NCBI GenBank assembly: GCA_003427395.1
Contig: BFEA01000243.1
Span: forward strand, 789,221 to 819,220
DNA from: Chara braunii
Taxonomy: Eukaryota > Streptophyta > Charophyceae > Charales > Characeae
Reading direction: 5' to 3'
DNA: 30,000 nucleotides
Shown piece by piece: positions 28,750-30,000 of this stretch. The position numbers and the translations under genes were made by a program. Within the stretch, counting starts at the first letter, position 1; every line of letters begins with the position of its first letter. A model generated the notes under the pieces. It was not told where the DNA came from, searched no databases, and saw only the letters and a program-made list of their open reading frames with translations.

Positions 28750-29133
28750 CTGCCTACGGGAGATTTTTTCCAACTTCCTCCCGTTAATACTACCCCTGTT
28801 TATTTCGACCCTCTACTGAACAAAGCACATACGACTGCCGATCATGAAGCATTTAAACTCTGGTGTCTTTTTACCACGATTGTTATTTTGACGGAAACCG
28901 TTCGTTTCAGGTCGGATCCCGAATGCGATCGCCATTGTAAGAACACGAGAATGGGCATTTGGGAAGATGTATTCATCGAAATCGTCAACAGCCGCCTTTT
29001 GGAAAATATGGATCCAAGTTTACATCGAGGTTTTGTTCAATCTAAAGAAGGGCATTTCCCTATTTTTGTCACCCCGGACAACAACAACCGTATACAGCTT
29101 CTGCATTCATATACATGTACGGTATATAAATAA
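28750..29133 (+). pseudogene. Pif1-type helicase, motif III region
   Basis: The frame begins near 28750 with ILPTGDFFQLPPVNTTPVYF; the GDFxQLPPV block (28759-28785) is motif III of Pif1 helicases. AFKLWCLFTTIVILTETVRF is the conserved L-x-E-x-(V/F)R block. It ends at a TAA (29131-29133). Confidence 0.8.
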
Positions 29134-29586
29134 TTGCCATGCGAACATCGCCATATCCGCATCGTGGCAGACTTTGGCCCAAATTTCAAAAACAAAAATA
29201 TGCGTGATGTGGACTTTGTAATGTCTTTACCAGGTAACAAACTTGGATGATTCGCTCCTTTCCTGGACCTGCTGCTTGGCATGCCCATTCTGTTCACACA
29301 AAATGTTGATCCTGCTCGCGGCATCGGGAACGGGACTTTCGGTGTCCTTTATTCTCTCCAGTTTCCTAAATGCACAACATTTTTGCTGTTTCATGATACA
29401 AATGTTGTCATTCATGAGTTACTGCCTAGATGCCCGCTAGACCTTGCCCTTGTTTGTATTCCTCACCGTTCTGCATTCAAATTGCCCCCACAAATGCTAT
29501 TTCATGGCCTGCCCTCGAACGTTTATCCGGTGTTTAGACGGCGACCATACGGGTCTGTCAGAGTTGAGCTACCAACTCTAGGCTAA
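29134..29586 (+). pseudogene. Pif1-type helicase, C-terminal part 1
   Basis: After a TGA at 29246 the frame reads GMPILFTQNVDPARGIGNGT, the G-x-P-V-x-L-x-x-N-x-x-x-x-x-G-L-x-N-G-T block of Pif1 helicases. RPYGSVRVELPTLG follows. A TAA at 29584-29586 interrupts in frame. Confidence 0.85.
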
Positions 29587-30000
29587 ATGCCCCAGAGGAT
29601 ATGTTATGTACGCCCTTTGCAGTTCCCGTTCGTTTCTGGCATCGCTTCAACCGTTTACAAAATCCAAGGGGAAATGCTATCGTCCCTCGTTGTTGCTGAA
29701 TTGAGGGCCTGTTTAGATGACGTCCACAAACGAAAACACAACGTTCCTCAACAAGGCTATATCATTGTCTCTCGTATTGTTAACTTGACAGCTCTGGTCA
29801 CTTTGAAACCGTTCACGAATGATCTACCTGCCTTCTTTCAACCGCATCCCTCTGTTGTCCGTGAACACTCGCGTCTTGAAACACTTTCAAATAGTCTCCT
29901 TTTTTGCATTGATAGCTCCTTCTCCATCCCCGTTGCCACCTCGCCAGTTGTTGTTCCTTCCCGCAATGTTGTGCATCGTCGTCTACCTTCTCGGCTCAAC
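29587..30000 (+). pseudogene. Pif1-type helicase, C-terminal motifs V-VI, open at window end
   Basis: In frame after the TAA it reads QFPFVSGIASTVYKIQGEML, which corresponds to the (A/S)-x-T-(V/I)-H-K-x-Q-G-x-T-L motif; the His is Tyr here. QQGYIIVSRIVNLTALVTLK corresponds to the Y-V-(A/G)-L-S-R-V block. The frame is open to the end of the window, so the stop and the Helitron terminus are not seen. Confidence 0.8.

Larger units (their letters stand above)
23920..30000 (+). mobile_element. Helitron (RepHel-encoding), decayed, continues past window end
   Basis: Helitrons are rolling-circle DNA transposons. The coding remnants occur in canonical order on the plus strand: a DUF6570-like Cys-rich region, a Helitron_like_N-type region, a Rep nuclease with HUH motif and two tyrosines, and a Pif1-family helicase. 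Similarity is continuous but the frame is interrupted by stops (24814, 25779, 26016, 26071, 26254, 27148, 27517, 28713, 29131, 29246, 29584) and by shifts near 25070, in a T run at 26039-26049, near 28040 and near 28740. The 5' terminus is not resolved; the coding part starts about 23923. The 3' end with its hairpin and CTRR lies outside the window. This copy cannot be autonomous. Confidence 0.9.

Noticed and set aside
25779-29586. Alternative genetic code, because many in-frame TAA/TAG/TGA interrupt recognisable proteins
   Set aside because: All three stop codons occur at positions with different expected residues, frameshifts occur as well, and several ORFs end where their families end. Pseudogenisation explains it better.

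Overview
The window looks like nuclear DNA of a eukaryote with a large, repeat-rich genome. It has no operons or ribosome-binding sites. Gene-like reading frames are long but interrupted, splice-acceptor-like tracts sit beside them, and there are dinucleotide and trinucleotide microsatellites, an autonomous-type Helitron, cysteine peptidases of the C48/Ulp1 family, and many dispersed and tandem repeats. The style of the large protein family at 7.9-13.9 kb and the recurrent GGATCC-centred motif remind me of the charophyte alga Chara, but that is recollection and cannot be checked here. Almost every recognisable coding segment is decayed, mostly by in-frame stop codons and less often by frameshifts.

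Layout: 0-2.3 kb is mostly anonymous, with a small hairpin and two short unrecognised ORFs. A C48/Ulp1-like peptidase fragment lies on the plus strand at 2.85-3.62 kb, preceded by a 177-bp tandem duplication. From 4.1 to 5.8 kb there are direct repeats and a cluster of the GGATCC motif. A second, diverged C48/Ulp1 pseudogene is on the minus strand at 6.4-7.5 kb and carries 147-bp and 78-bp tandem duplications. A roughly 6-kb minus-strand gene remnant follows (7.9-13.9 kb). Its reading order suggests an N-terminal domain, a ParB/sulfiredoxin-like fold, and a degenerate DNA-methyltransferase-like fold, then an acidic Gly/Ser-rich tail.

From 14.0 to 17.6 kb the DNA is packed with palindromic GGATCC-centred repeats, including a 308-bp tandem unit, around a minus-strand ORF (15.4-16.5 kb) whose C-terminal part has a plus-strand paralogue at 22.5-22.7 kb. 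From 17.8 to 22.4 kb there are two foldback hairpins, CA- and ATC-type microsatellites, a GC-rich segment open on both strands, and a tRNA-Cys-like sequence. After an AT-rich interval (22.7-23.9 kb) a Helitron runs from about 23.9 kb to beyond the end of the window. It carries a DUF6570-like zinc-finger region, a Helitron_like_N region, a Rep nuclease with an HUH motif and paired tyrosines, and a Pif1-type helicase.

Taken together the window reads as a graveyard of mobile or multicopy elements. The features most worth pursuing are the ParB-like plus methyltransferase-like remnant, and the GGATCC motif, which occurs in AT-rich spacer, GC-rich arrays, a hairpin element and inside coding sequence.
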